Shown: piece by piece, positions 7,765-16,913 of the stretch
Numbering within the stretch: the stretch's first letter is position 1
Layout of the letters: the number at the start of each line of letters is the position of its first letter
DNA from: Aquabacter sp040755535
GTDB lineage: Bacteria; Pseudomonadota; Alphaproteobacteria; Rhizobiales; Xanthobacteraceae
Direction: 5' to 3'
NCBI GenBank assembly: GCA_040755535.1
Contig: JBFMAV010000020.1
Span: 1 to 60,687 of the forward strand
DNA: 60,687 nucleotides
The notes under the pieces: model-generated
Told to the model about the DNA's origin: nothing
What the model saw: only the letters and a program-made list of their open reading frames with translations
Databases searched by the model: none
Program-made: the position numbers and the translations under genes

Positions 7765-8806
7765 GGCCCAGCACCTCCGCCGAGAGGTTCAGCTTCTCCA
7801 CCGCCGAGGTGACGGCCGCAACGGTCACGGGATCGTTCGGTATTCCGACCACGATCACGCCGAACGGCTTGCCGGCGATTTCGTCCACCTGGGCCTGGAT
7901 AATGTTCACGTCCACCCCCAGCAGCCGCGAGAGGCGCGAGAGCACGGGGTCGGTGGCATGGTCGCCGGTGAAGACGATGCGCACCAGCGTCTCGCCGCCC
8001 GGAACGGGCGCCTCCTTCAGCCGCGCCGCCACATAAGGCGGCAGCGCCGAGCCCGCGACCGCAGAGATAAAGGAGCGGGTGGTGGGGTGTTTCGGCCGCG
8101 CGAACAAATCGTAGGTCGGCCCTTCCTCCACGATCCGCCCGCCGTCCAGCACCGCGACGCGGTCCGCCACCGCCTTGATGACGGACATTTCATGGGTGAT
8201 CAGCAGGACGGTGAGGTTCAGCTCGGCATTCACCTTGCGCAGCAAGGCGAGGATCTGGTTCGTTGTCTCGGGATCGAGCGCCGAGGTGGCCTCGTCCGAG
8301 AGCAGGACGCGGGGCCTGGTCGCCAGGGCGCGGGCGATGCCCACGCGCTGCTTCTGGCCCCCGGACAGCTCGGCCGGATAGCGGTCGCGCTTGTCCGCGA
8401 GGCCGACCAGATCGAGCAGCGGCTCGACGCGCGCCTTGATCTCGCGCGCCGAGACGCCGGCAATCTCCAGCGGCAGCGCCACATTCTCGAAAGCGGTGCG
8501 CCGGGCCAGCAGATTGAAGTGCTGGAAGATCATGCCGATGGACCGGCGCGCGGCGCGCAAACCCGGCTCAGACAGGGCGGTTATGTCGGTGCCGTCCACC
8601 ACGATGCGCCCGGAGGTCGCCCGCTCCAGCCCGTTGACGAGGCGGATCAAGGTGGATTTTCCGGCGCCCGAGCGGCCGATGACGCCAAGGATGGCGCCCT
8701 CGGGCACGGTGAGGTCCACGTCCTGCAGCGCGGCCACTTCCGGCGTACCGCGCCGGGCGGCATAGGACTTTCCCACATGCTCGAAGCGGATGATGGATGG
8801 CGTCAC
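7757..8806 (-). CDS. metN: Methionine ABC transporter ATP-binding protein
   Basis: 349 residues from the chosen GTG at 8806, which has GAGGGG seven bases upstream and gives the usual MetN length and N-terminus (MTPSIIRFEHVGKSY). Upstream in-frame starts exist at 8863, 8869, 8887 and 8959. Walker A is GRSGAGKST, the ABC signature LSGGQKQR, and the switch His is in LLITHEMSV. The C-terminal NIL domain (about residues 255-349) is the methionine-sensing domain that inhibits transport when methionine is plentiful. First gene of the importer operon. Confidence 0.93.
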   Translation of the reverse strand: MTPSIIRFEHVGKSYAARRGTPEVAALQDVDLTVPEGAILGVIGRSGAGKSTLIRLVNGLERATSGRIVVDGTDITALSEPGLRAARRSIGMIFQHFNLLARRTAFENVALPLEIAGVSAREIKARVEPLLDLVGLADKRDRYPAELSGGQKQRVGIARALATRPRVLLSDEATSALDPETTNQILALLRKVNAELNLTVLLITHEMSVIKAVADRVAVLDGGRIVEEGPTYDLFARPKHPTTRSFISAVAGSALPPYVAARLKEAPVPGGETLVRIVFTGDHATDPVLSRLSRLLGVDVNIIQAQVDEIAGKPFGVIVVGIPNDPVTVAAVTSAVEKLNLSAEVLGHV

Positions 8807-8889
8807 GTCTGGTCCCCTCGCCACCTGCGGCGCGGGGGTAAGGATAGGGAAGGGAGCGTTCACGGTCATCTCCGTCACGCGGGACATGG

Positions 8890-8917
8890 GCGACAGGGGT
8901 CGCTCCCCAAGTTGGGG
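8890..8917 (-). promoter_or_regulatory. Tandem hairpins in the metN leader
   Basis: GCGAC/GTCGC (8890-8894 with 8899-8903) and CCCC/GGGG (8905-8908 with 8914-8917) form two adjacent short hairpins near the alternative metN starts. With transcription from the promoter at 9044-9072 the leader would be about 150-230 bases. I do not recognise a SAM riboswitch in it. Confidence 0.3.
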
Positions 8918-9043
8918 CAGGTCCAGCGAAAGGCGGTCACACGGGGGCGGGAATAGCACGCGGCGTCAGGGCCGCAGTCACATTCGCCGACACAAGCAGC
9001 ACGTCATGGCCGCACCCGTTCGCCTTGGAGTTCCGATGGGGGA

Positions 9044-9072
9044 TGTATCGTTCGTTTTATCGAACGTGTCAA
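9044..9072 (-). promoter_or_regulatory. metNIQ promoter with an operator-like palindrome
   Basis: On the minus strand TTGACA (9067-9072) is followed by a 17-base spacer and GATACA (9044-9049). The spacer is filled by the perfect inverted repeat CGTTCG-N6-CGAACG (9049-9066), placed where a bound repressor would block RNA polymerase. The element lies between the RND stop codon and metN. Confidence 0.6.
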
Positions 9073-9112
9073 GCGGCCATGCTGCGCTGCCGCATTCCCG
9101 TCCCCACCCCGC

Positions 9113-12100
9113 CTATTCGGCGGGATGGGAGACGTGGGGGCCGGGGTGGGGTTCGGCACTTTCGTCCCGGGCGCCGACGAAACGCCCGAAGATGCGGCCG
9201 AGCCAATGGTCGAGGTCGTCCATCACGCTGAACACCGCCGGCACGAACACCAGCGAGAGCACGGTGGAGGCGATGAGGCCGCCGATCACCGCGATCGCCA
9301 TGGGCGCGCGGAAGGCGCCGCCCTCCCCGAGCCCGAGCGCCGAGGGCACCATGCCGGCCGCCATGGCGATGGTGGTCATGACGATGGGCTGGGCGCGCTT
9401 GCGGCCCGCCTCGATCAGGGCGGAGAAGCGATCCAGCCCCTCGGCCATGGCGACTATGGCGAAATCCACCAGCAGGATGGCATTCTTGGTGACGATGCCC
9501 ATGAGCATGAGGAAGCCGATCACCACCGGCAGCGACACGGAATTTCCGGTCAACAATAGCGCGACGAAGGCCCCGCCCACCGAGAGCGGCAGCGAGATCA
9601 GAATGGTGATGGGCTGGAGCACGTCGTGGAACAGCAGCACCAGCACCGCGAGCACCAGCATCACGCCGGCCGCGATGGCCATGGCGAAGCCGGAGAAGAC
9701 CTCGCCCATGATCTCGGCATCGCCCGATTCCTTCAGCGTCACGCCGGCCGGCAATTCGCGCGCGGCCGGCAGCGCCTTCACCTGCTCCAGCGCGGTGCCG
9801 AGCGGCGTCTCGCCCACCAGGTCCGCCTCCACGGCGATGCGCCGCGCGCGGTCGTAGCGGTCGATGGCGGTCGGCCCCTTGCCGAAGGAAATGCTGGCCA
9901 CCGCCGAGAGCGGCACGGACACGCCGGGCGTGGAGGTCGGCACGCGGATGGCGTCGAAGGTGGCGAGCTGGGCGCGCGCCTTCTCGTCCATCTGCACGCG
10001 GATGTCGATCTGCCGGTCCTTGGCGGAGAATTTGGCGAGATTGGCGTTGATGTCGCCGATGGTGGCGATGCGCACCGTCTCGGCGATGGTGTCCACCGAC
10101 ACGCCCAGTTCCGCCGCCTGGTCCAGCTTCGGCACGATGCGGATTTCGGGGCGGTCGAGCGAGGCGGAGGAGACCACGTTGGAGAGGACCGGAACCTGGT
10201 CGCGGGTCTCCTTCTCCAGCTTCAGCGCCGCCTTCTCCACCGCCTCCCCGTCATTGCCCGACAGGATCACGGTGAAGCCGCGCTGGGTGTTCTGCCCGTT
10301 GGCGCTCCAGGAAAAGCGCATGTCGGGCAGCTGGCGCAGATCGCGGTCCATGCGATCCTCGAAGTCCGACTGGCTGACCGTGCGCTCCGCCCGCGGCTTC
10401 AGATTGACGATGATGGTGGCCTTGCGCACCTCGCCCGCGGTCATGGACATGCCGCCATCCCCGCCCTCGCCGGCGGTGGCATAGACGCTGGCGACTTCCG
10501 GCTGCGCGCGCATGATGGTGGTGATGCGGTCGGCGGTGCGCTGGGTTTCCCCGAGGGTCGCGCCCGGCGGCAGTTCCACCGAGAGCATGGTGCGGGAAAT
10601 GTCGTTCTCCGGCAGGAAGCCGGAAGGCAGAAGGGTGGACAGATAGATGGTGCCCGCGAACACGCCAAATCCCATCAGGATGGTGATGAAGCGGTGGCGG
10701 ATCGACCAGGCGAGGATGCGCACATAAGAGCGCATCACCGGCCCGTCGCGTTCCTGGCGATGGCCGTGATCGCGCAGGAAATAGGCCGCGAGCAGGGGCG
10801 TGATGAGCCGCGCCACCGCCAGCGAGAACAGCACCGCGATGGCGACCGTGATGCCGAACTGCTTGAAATACTGCCCCGCGATGCCGCCCATGAAGGAGAC
10901 CGGCACGAACACGGCAGCGATGGTGAGCGTGGTCGCCACCACCGCAAGGCCGATCTCGTCCGCCGCCTCGATGGCCGCGCGATAGGGCGACTTGCCCTGC
11001 CGCATGTGGCGCACGATGTTCTCGATCTCGACGATGGCGTCGTCCACCAGGATGCCGGTGACCAGCGTGATGGCGAGCAGGCTCACCGCATTCAGCGAGA
11101 AGCCCAGCATGTCCATCACCCAGAAGGTGGGCAGGATGGACAGCGGGATGGCCAGCGTCGTGATGACGGTCGCCCGCCAGTCGCGCAGGAACAGGAACAC
11201 CACGATGACCGCGAGGATCGCGCCCTCGATCAGGGTGTGCATGGCGGATTCATAATCCGCCTTGGTGTAGCGCACCGTGGTGTCGATCATGGCGAAGGTC
11301 ACGTCGGGGTGCGAGGCGGCGAGCGCCTTCACCTCTTCGGCGACCCGGTCATAGACCACCACGTCGGAAAAGCCCTTGGCGCGGTAGATGCCGAAGGCGA
11401 CCACGGGACGCCCGTCGAGCCGGGCGAAGCTGCGCGCCTCCTCCGCTCCGTCCGTCACCGAGCCGAGATCCTTCAGGCGCACATGGCGCCCGTTGGAGAG
11501 CACGATGCGGGTGTCGGCCAATTCCTCCACAGTCGTCGCGCCCGCCAGCGTGCGGATGGACTGCTCCTGCGTCCCCACCTCGCCGCGTCCGCCGGACACG
11601 TCGAGATTGGTGGCGCGCAACTGCCGGCTCACCTCGGCGGCGGTGACGCCGAGCGCCATCAGCCGGTCGGGGTCCAGCGCGACCCGGATCTCGCGCACCA
11701 GCCCGCCCTGGCGCTTCACCTGGGCGACGCCCCGCACGCCCTGGAGGGCACGGGACACGGTATCGTCCACGAACCAGGACAATTCCTCGGTGGAAAGGCT
11801 GGCGGAGGACACCGCATAGGTGACGATGGGCGCGCCCTCGATATCCACGCGCTGGATCAGGGGCTCGTCGATGGATTGCGGCAGGTCGGTGCGGATCTTG
11901 GTCACCGCGTCGCGCACATCGTTCACCGCGCGGTCCACCAACGTCTCCAGATGGAACTCGACCGTGGTGACGGAGGCGCCTTCCGAGACCGAGGAGGAGA
12001 TGTGCTTCACCCCCGACACGCCGGCGATGGAATTCTCGATCTTTTTGGTGACCTGGGTCTCCAGCTCGCTCGGCGCGGCGCCGGGCTGGCCGACTGTGAC

Positions 12101-12244
12101 CATGACGATGGGCACGTCGATGTTGGGCATCTGCGTGACCGGCATGGCGCGGAAATGCACGATGCCGAGCGCGGTGAGCACCACGAACAGGACCAGGGAG
12201 GGAATGGGCTTGCGGATCGCCCATGCGGAGATGTTCAGGGCCAT
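9113..12244 (-). CDS. RND efflux pump inner-membrane protein
   Basis: 1043 residues, the usual length for HAE1/AcrB-like proton-driven pumps. One helix is at the N-terminus (IPSLVLFVVLTALGIVHF), then a periplasmic porter domain, helices 2-6 with the proton-relay region (GILVDDAIVEIENI), a second porter domain and helices 7-12 (GIVTKNAILLVDFA). It expels drugs or other amphiphiles together with the adaptor encoded upstream. Its ATG shares one base with the adaptor stop (TGATG), so translation is coupled. No outer-membrane channel gene is adjacent. Confidence 0.93.
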   Translation of the reverse strand: MALNISAWAIRKPIPSLVLFVVLTALGIVHFRAMPVTQMPNIDVPIVMVTVGQPGAAPSELETQVTKKIENSIAGVSGVKHISSSVSEGASVTTVEFHLETLVDRAVNDVRDAVTKIRTDLPQSIDEPLIQRVDIEGAPIVTYAVSSASLSTEELSWFVDDTVSRALQGVRGVAQVKRQGGLVREIRVALDPDRLMALGVTAAEVSRQLRATNLDVSGGRGEVGTQEQSIRTLAGATTVEELADTRIVLSNGRHVRLKDLGSVTDGAEEARSFARLDGRPVVAFGIYRAKGFSDVVVYDRVAEEVKALAASHPDVTFAMIDTTVRYTKADYESAMHTLIEGAILAVIVVFLFLRDWRATVITTLAIPLSILPTFWVMDMLGFSLNAVSLLAITLVTGILVDDAIVEIENIVRHMRQGKSPYRAAIEAADEIGLAVVATTLTIAAVFVPVSFMGGIAGQYFKQFGITVAIAVLFSLAVARLITPLLAAYFLRDHGHRQERDGPVMRSYVRILAWSIRHRFITILMGFGVFAGTIYLSTLLPSGFLPENDISRTMLSVELPPGATLGETQRTADRITTIMRAQPEVASVYATAGEGGDGGMSMTAGEVRKATIIVNLKPRAERTVSQSDFEDRMDRDLRQLPDMRFSWSANGQNTQRGFTVILSGNDGEAVEKAALKLEKETRDQVPVLSNVVSSASLDRPEIRIVPKLDQAAELGVSVDTIAETVRIATIGDINANLAKFSAKDRQIDIRVQMDEKARAQLATFDAIRVPTSTPGVSVPLSAVASISFGKGPTAIDRYDRARRIAVEADLVGETPLGTALEQVKALPAARELPAGVTLKESGDAEIMGEVFSGFAMAIAAGVMLVLAVLVLLFHDVLQPITILISLPLSVGGAFVALLLTGNSVSLPVVIGFLMLMGIVTKNAILLVDFAIVAMAEGLDRFSALIEAGRKRAQPIVMTTIAMAAGMVPSALGLGEGGAFRAPMAIAVIGGLIASTVLSLVFVPAVFSVMDDLDHWLGRIFGRFVGARDESAEPHPGPHVSHPAE

Positions 12245-13527
12245 CAGCGCGCTCCCGCCGGGGCGCTGGCGCTGATGCCCGTGGTCATGACCGGACGCAC
12301 CCGATCCCCCTCGCGCAGGAAGCCGCCGGCGCGCACCACCACCACGTCCTGCGGCTTGAGGCCGGACGTGATCTCGACCAGCCCGTGGCCCTTCAGCCCC
12401 GCCGCGACGCGGCGCTCGCGCACCATGCCATCCTCGACCAGCATCACATAAGCGCCCTCGGCATCGAACATCACGGAGGAGAGCGGCACGGTCAGCGCCT
12501 CGCGCCGGCCCAGCTCCACCACACCGCGGCCATAGGTTCCGGGGCGCAGATGGGGATCGTCGGCGAGCGCGATCTTCACCTCGCCGAGGCGGGTGGACTT
12601 GTCCACCTGCGCCGCGATCAGGCGGACCTGCCCCTCGACGGGATGGGAAAAGCCGGCGGGCGTCACCTTCGCCGTCTGCCCCACCTTGAGCCGCGCCATG
12701 CTGGCCTCCGGCACTTCGGCATCAAGGTCCACCGCGCCGTCGCGGGCGATGGTGAACAGCGGATCGGAGCGGGTGGAGAGCACGATGGCGCCGATGCGCG
12801 CGGTACGCGCCAGCACCACGCCCGCCTCGGGCGCGCGGATGTCGGTACGCGCGAGGCGCAACTGGATCTCCGCGCCCTGGGCCGCCACGTAATTGGCGTC
12901 CGCCTCTGCCGCCACCAGCGCCTCGCGGGCGGCCGCCACCTGGGCGATGGCCACCTTCACGGCGCGCTCGCGCTCGTCCAATTGCTCCTGCGAGGCCACC
13001 CCGCTCTTGCGCAACTGGCGGGTGCGATCGACGGCGGAGGAGGCTTCGGCCTCCTGGGCCAGCGTCTGGTCGAGCTGCGCCTTCTGCTGGGCGATGGTGG
13101 CCTTGGCCTTGGCGGCGTTGGCGGTGTTCTGGGCCAATTGGACATCCAGCATGTCGCGCGAGAGGCGCGCCAGCACCTGGCCCTTCTCCACCTTGTCGCC
13201 CACTTCGGCGAGCAGTTCCACGAGGCGATAGCCCTCGATTTCCGGCCCCACCTGGATTTCCTCGCGCGGCAGAAGCGAGCCGGTCACCAGCAGCGTGTCG
13301 GACAATTCGCGCCGCTGGGGATGGGTCACGCTGACGGCGAGGCCCTTCTCGTCCGCCGGCGGCACGGGGTCGGCCGCGAGCGCGGGAGCGGACAGCGCGC
13401 CGAGCGCGAGGAGCGAGAAAGCCGCGATGCGGGCGAAGCGGACCATGGGAACGCGGTTCCAGTTGACGGAGGAGAGGGTGATGGAGCGCGGATGCGCCGG
13501 ATTTCGGGCAGTGGCGCGGGCGATCAT
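12244..13527 (-). CDS. RND efflux periplasmic adaptor (HlyD/AcrA family)
   Basis: 427 residues. A signal-like stretch sits at residues 28-52 (MVRFARIAAFSLLALGALSAPALAA), preceded by an unusual 27-residue tail if the first ATG is used. That ATG (13527) overlaps the TetR stop as ATGA, supporting coupling; the ATG at 13446 would give a conventional signal peptide but has no ribosome site. The lipoyl halves (VGPEIEGYRLVELLAEVGDKVEKGQVLARL; RTDIRAPEAGVV) flank a coiled-coil hairpin, followed by a beta-barrel domain. It links the pump to an outer-membrane channel. Confidence 0.88.
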   Translation of the reverse strand: MIARATARNPAHPRSITLSSVNWNRVPMVRFARIAAFSLLALGALSAPALAADPVPPADEKGLAVSVTHPQRRELSDTLLVTGSLLPREEIQVGPEIEGYRLVELLAEVGDKVEKGQVLARLSRDMLDVQLAQNTANAAKAKATIAQQKAQLDQTLAQEAEASSAVDRTRQLRKSGVASQEQLDERERAVKVAIAQVAAAREALVAAEADANYVAAQGAEIQLRLARTDIRAPEAGVVLARTARIGAIVLSTRSDPLFTIARDGAVDLDAEVPEASMARLKVGQTAKVTPAGFSHPVEGQVRLIAAQVDKSTRLGEVKIALADDPHLRPGTYGRGVVELGRREALTVPLSSVMFDAEGAYVMLVEDGMVRERRVAAGLKGHGLVEITSGLKPQDVVVVRAGGFLREGDRVRPVMTTGISASAPAGAR

Positions 13528-14165
13528 GCGTCGCGCTCCGTATTACGGGGCGCGATCATGCGCTGGATCAGGTCCGTGATGGCCGCCGAGCGGTCGGCGA
13601 GGCGCCATTCGGGATGCAGCAGGCTGTGCAGGACCAGTCCGTCCCCGATCATGTTCAGCACCATGTTCAAGGTCTCAAGATCGAGGGCGGGGTCCACCTC
13701 GCCGCGCGCCCGCGCCTTCTCCAGCGACAGGATGATGCGCGCGCGCGTCTCCTCCTCCAGCGGCTCCAGGGCATCGCGCATCTTTTCGTTGCGGATCGCC
13801 TCGGCCATCACTTCCGGGCCGAGAGCGGCGCAGGGGAGGCTGGTGTCCGGCGCAAGCATGACGTCGAGGCATTCCTTCAGCCCGTCCGCCAAGGTCGGCG
13901 CGTCGTCGAGCGCATCCATGAGCTGCGCCCGCTCCGCCCGCTCGCCTTCGACGATGGCGCCGATGAGGGATTCCTTGGAGGGAAAATAGCGGTAGAGCGC
14001 GCCCGGGCTCATGCCGGCCTCGGCGCAGATCTTCTGCATGGACGTGCCGTGAAAGCCGTCGCGGCTGAAGCAGGCCACGGCGGCCGCCAGAATGCGGCGG
14101 CGCTGCTCGGCGCGATGCTCCTGCTGCCCCGTGAGGGGACCTTCCATGCCCATGACACCCAACAT
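13524..14165 (-). CDS. TetR-family repressor of the RND operon
   Basis: 213 residues. The HTH lies at about residues 35-60 (GTSMQKICAEAGMSPGALYRYFPSKESL), and the C-terminal half is the variable ligand-binding domain. It is first in the operon and overlaps the adaptor by four bases, so it probably represses its own operon and releases DNA when a pump substrate binds. A palindrome directly upstream (14166-14181) fits as operator. Met 5 or 7 are alternative starts. Confidence 0.88.
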   Translation of the reverse strand: MLGVMGMEGPLTGQQEHRAEQRRRILAAAVACFSRDGFHGTSMQKICAEAGMSPGALYRYFPSKESLIGAIVEGERAERAQLMDALDDAPTLADGLKECLDVMLAPDTSLPCAALGPEVMAEAIRNEKMRDALEPLEEETRARIILSLEKARARGEVDPALDLETLNMVLNMIGDGLVLHSLLHPEWRLADRSAAITDLIQRMIAPRNTERDA

Positions 14166-14181
14166 GCGAATGAACGTTCGC
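14166..14181 (-). promoter_or_regulatory. Candidate TetR operator
   Basis: GCGAATGAACGTTCGC has 5-base arms GCGAA/TTCGC around TGAACG. It abuts the annotated regulator start codon, which suggests that translation begins at an internal Met or that the operator overlaps the leader. Palindrome seen; role inferred from position. Confidence 0.5.
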
Positions 14182-14293
14182 TCTCACTTAGAAGAGCAAG
14201 CGTGGCAAATCAAGGGCGCGGCGCTCGCCCGCGCGGCCATAGGCAAGGACGCACACGTGCTTTATGGCTGCGGCACAGGTTTTGGAGCCGGTC

Positions 14294-14731
14294 ATGCGTC
14301 CACGTTCGCGGATTATTATTCTTCTCGCCGCTGGTGCGCTCGGGCTCGGGAGCGCGCAGCCCGCCGCCGCCCAGTCTCCCGCCCCCTCGTCCACGCCCGG
14401 TTGGCAGGCGAGTCCCTGGGCGGACAGCGTCCTGCTTCAGACCCAGTTGCGCTTCGACCTGGAGAGCCCCGACGGCAAGGGCGTCAGCGACCAGCAATGG
14501 AAGAGCTTCGCGGCCGAGGTGATCGGTCCGCGCTTTCCCAAGGATGTGAGCGAACTGTCCGCGGCCGCGCTCTCGCCGTCCGGCCGCGCCGGCGCCCGGC
14601 TGGTTCTGATCCTGCACCCCAATTCCCCCGACGCGCTCGCCAAGATCGCGCAGATCACCGCCGAATATGGGCACCGCTTCGGCGGGGCGCAGGTTCTGCG
14701 CCTCGACCATCCGGTGCGCGTGACGCCGTGA
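14294..14731 (+). CDS. Exported DUF3574 protein
   Basis: 145 residues from ATG 14294, which has GGAG seven bases upstream. Signal peptide about residues 1-26 (RPRSRIIILLAAGALGLGSAQPAAAQ). The mature part matches DUF3574: LRFDLESPDGKGVSDQQWKSF, then EVIGPRFPKDV and a C-terminal GHRFGGAQVLRL. The function of the family is unknown. The gene is divergent from the RND operon and convergent with a phosphatase gene. Confidence 0.75.
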   Translation: MRPRSRIIILLAAGALGLGSAQPAAAQSPAPSSTPGWQASPWADSVLLQTQLRFDLESPDGKGVSDQQWKSFAAEVIGPRFPKDVSELSAAALSPSGRAGARLVLILHPNSPDALAKIAQITAEYGHRFGGAQVLRLDHPVRVTP

Positions 14732-14782
14732 TCGGTCCGGGGACCGGGATCCGCGTCCGGTCCCTGTGCTTTTGCGCGGACC

Positions 14783-16072
14783 TTAAGCGCGCACCAGGCT
14801 CTCGCTGGCCTGGCCGAGCTTGAGGGTCTGGGCGGCGGGGCGCCATTCGCCGGTGTTTTCGTTGCGGCCCTGGAGCATGAAGCGCGGGGCGGATCCGGCG
14901 ATCTCGTCCGCCGCCTTGCGGCTCAATTCCCCGATGCCCCCGCCTTTCACGCGGTTGACGATGACGCCGACCTGCGTGTCCGCGAACTCGGACAGCATGT
15001 TGAAGTCGCCGTCGCTGTCGCCGAACACGGCCAGCGGGCCGAAGCCGCGCGCATCCACCATCATGCGGCGGATCACCTCCACCTTGCCCGGCCCCCAGGT
15101 GATGGGCCAGTCGGTAGCGGGGCGCCAGTCCATCCGGCCGTCGCGCCGCTGCATGCGGATGCCGAACACGTTGGATTCCGGCAGATTGTAGCCGTAGCGG
15201 GGATCGCAGGCGAACACCTTCACCACCTCCTCGCAGGAGGCGCTGACCACGAACACATCGATGCCCGCCGTCATGAGGGCGTGCTGGATGCAGGCGATTT
15301 CCGGCGTCAGGCGCAGGCCATCCAGATGGGTCTGGCTGACAATGCCCGCCTTGCCGGGTCGGGTATGGGGCGAGGTGAAGGTCATTTCCGCCATGGCCCG
15401 GCCCAGCGTCTCGTCATTGTTGAGGCGGGCGAGGGCCTGAAGCTCCTCCGGCGTTCCGCCGGCCAGCAAGCCCACCATCCAGGCATCGCCCAGCCGGTCG
15501 CCGAAGGAGTCGGTGAGGCCGTTATAGGCGAAGAACAGCTTGGCCCGCAGGCTCTGCAGCCGCTCGTCCTTGGCAAGATCGCCCAGCTTCTCGGGCGGTG
15601 CCGGCAGGCCATAGGCGGTGGCCAGCGCGGCATAGTCAGCCTCGATATCCGTCACGAGGTCCGCGAAAGCCACCGGCGCGCCCGCCGCGTTGCGATAGGC
15701 CCCCGCCAGAGGCCCCGCCGGCACGCCGAAGCGCAGCGCGGCGCCGAACTCGGCCGGCGCAAGGCGGAAGGCGAAGCGGTTGATGAGGGTGAGGAACAGG
15801 GTCTCCTCGCAATCATTCATGATGGAGGTGTTGTCCCAGTCGAACACCGCATAAGGCCGGCGCGTGGGATCGAAATCCGCATTGCCCCGGCCGTGGCTGC
15901 GCATCAGCCCGAGCAGGCGGGTGCGCAGCGCGGGAGAAATCTTCAGCGGGGCGAGGATGGGATCGCCCGCCCCCGCCAGCGGCTCGGACGGCTCGGCCCG
16001 CGAGGCACCGGCGGCGAGAGACGCCGCGAACGGCACGGCAAGGGCGGCGGAAAGCAGATCGCGGCGGCGCAT
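14783..16072 (-). CDS. Tat-exported HAD phosphatase, phosphorylcholine-phosphatase-like
   Basis: 429 residues from the Met before a twin-arginine leader (RRRDLLSAALAVPFAASLAAGASRAE). HAD motifs are complete: motif I FDWDNTS (nucleophile and acid Asp), motif II VVSASCEE, the Lys of motif III in WGPGKVEVI, and motif IV FGDSDGDFNML. The DxDNT-type motif I and the export signal resemble the Pseudomonas phosphorylcholine phosphatase family, but the substrate is inferred only. ATG 16090 and ATG 16135 would extend the protein. It lies between genes of opposite strand and seems monocistronic. Confidence 0.8.
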   Translation of the reverse strand: MRRRDLLSAALAVPFAASLAAGASRAEPSEPLAGAGDPILAPLKISPALRTRLLGLMRSHGRGNADFDPTRRPYAVFDWDNTSIMNDCEETLFLTLINRFAFRLAPAEFGAALRFGVPAGPLAGAYRNAAGAPVAFADLVTDIEADYAALATAYGLPAPPEKLGDLAKDERLQSLRAKLFFAYNGLTDSFGDRLGDAWMVGLLAGGTPEELQALARLNNDETLGRAMAEMTFTSPHTRPGKAGIVSQTHLDGLRLTPEIACIQHALMTAGIDVFVVSASCEEVVKVFACDPRYGYNLPESNVFGIRMQRRDGRMDWRPATDWPITWGPGKVEVIRRMMVDARGFGPLAVFGDSDGDFNMLSEFADTQVGVIVNRVKGGGIGELSRKAADEIAGSAPRFMLQGRNENTGEWRPAAQTLKLGQASESLVRA

Positions 16073-16217
16073 GAGATCATCCGAAGGCATCGTGTTACCA
16101 AGGTGCATGGAAGAAGACCGCCGTGACGCCCGCATGACGACCGCGCCTTCGGCGCGGTCTTGAGGGATGGTCTCCGGCGCCCCACCTTTGCGGCAGGCTC
16201 ACCCACAAGGACCGCTC

Positions 16218-16907
16218 ATGTTTTCCGATGCCCTCACCGCCCTCGGGCAGGTCTTCTCTCCCCTGCTGCGCGGCCTGCTCTGGAGATCCGTGGCGCTCGC
16301 GGTCGCGCTTCTGGTGGTGCTCGGCATCGGCCTCAACCTGCTGCTCGGCTGGGCCGTGGACCTGCCGACCCATCCCTGGCTTGAAACCACCATTGCGGTC
16401 ATGGCCGGGCTCGGCATCGTGTTCGGCATGCTCTATCTGGTGCCCGCCGTCTCCTCGCTGGTGGCCGGCCTGTTCCTGGACGACGTGGCCGAGGCGGTGG
16501 AGCGGTCGAGCTATCCCGCCGACGCCCCCGGAATGGCCCAGCCCGTGGCGCGGGCCATCGGCTATTCCCTCCGCTTCTTCCTGCTGGTGCTCGTCGTCAA
16601 TCTGGCCGCCCTCCTGCTCCTGCTGGTGCCGGGCGTGAACCTCGTCATCTTCTTCCTGGCGAACGCCTACCTGCTCTCGCGGGAATATTTCGAACTGGCC
16701 GCCATGCGCTTCGCCTCACCCGCCGAGGCGCGGGCGCTGCGCCAGCAGAATGCGGTGACGGTCTTCCTCGCGGGCTTCCTCATCGCGCCGCTGCTCATGA
16801 TCCCGATCCTGAACCTCATCACACCGGTCTATGGCACCGCCTTCATGGTCCATCTGCACAAGCGGATCGCGGCGCGCAGTGACCGCGCGCGCTCTATCGA
16901 GGCGTGA
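16218..16907 (+). CDS. EI24/CysZ-like membrane protein
   Basis: 229 residues from ATG 16218 with AAGGA about nine bases upstream. Four to six hydrophobic segments are visible, with the family-typical FFLANAYLLSREYFELAAMR near residue 150-175. EI24-domain proteins include CysZ, which takes up sulfate; whether this one does so cannot be told, as no cysteine-biosynthesis genes are near. It is convergent with nth, six bases between stops. Confidence 0.75.
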   Translation: MFSDALTALGQVFSPLLRGLLWRSVALAVALLVVLGIGLNLLLGWAVDLPTHPWLETTIAVMAGLGIVFGMLYLVPAVSSLVAGLFLDDVAEAVERSSYPADAPGMAQPVARAIGYSLRFFLLVLVVNLAALLLLLVPGVNLVIFFLANAYLLSREYFELAAMRFASPAEARALRQQNAVTVFLAGFLIAPLLMIPILNLITPVYGTAFMVHLHKRIAARSDRARSIEA

Positions 16908-16913
16908 GCCCCC

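Noticed and set aside
8807..9040. SAM-type riboswitch upstream of metN
   Set aside because: None of the conserved SAM-I, SAM-II or SAH core sequences could be found by eye.
9626..12451. Very long open frame (941 codons) on the plus strand
   Set aside because: It is antisense to the RND pump and part of the adaptor, is His/Arg/Asp-rich as expected of a GC-driven shadow frame, and has no recognisable domain. The same holds for 31999-34578 (-), 45496-47526 (+) and 56097-58976 (+).
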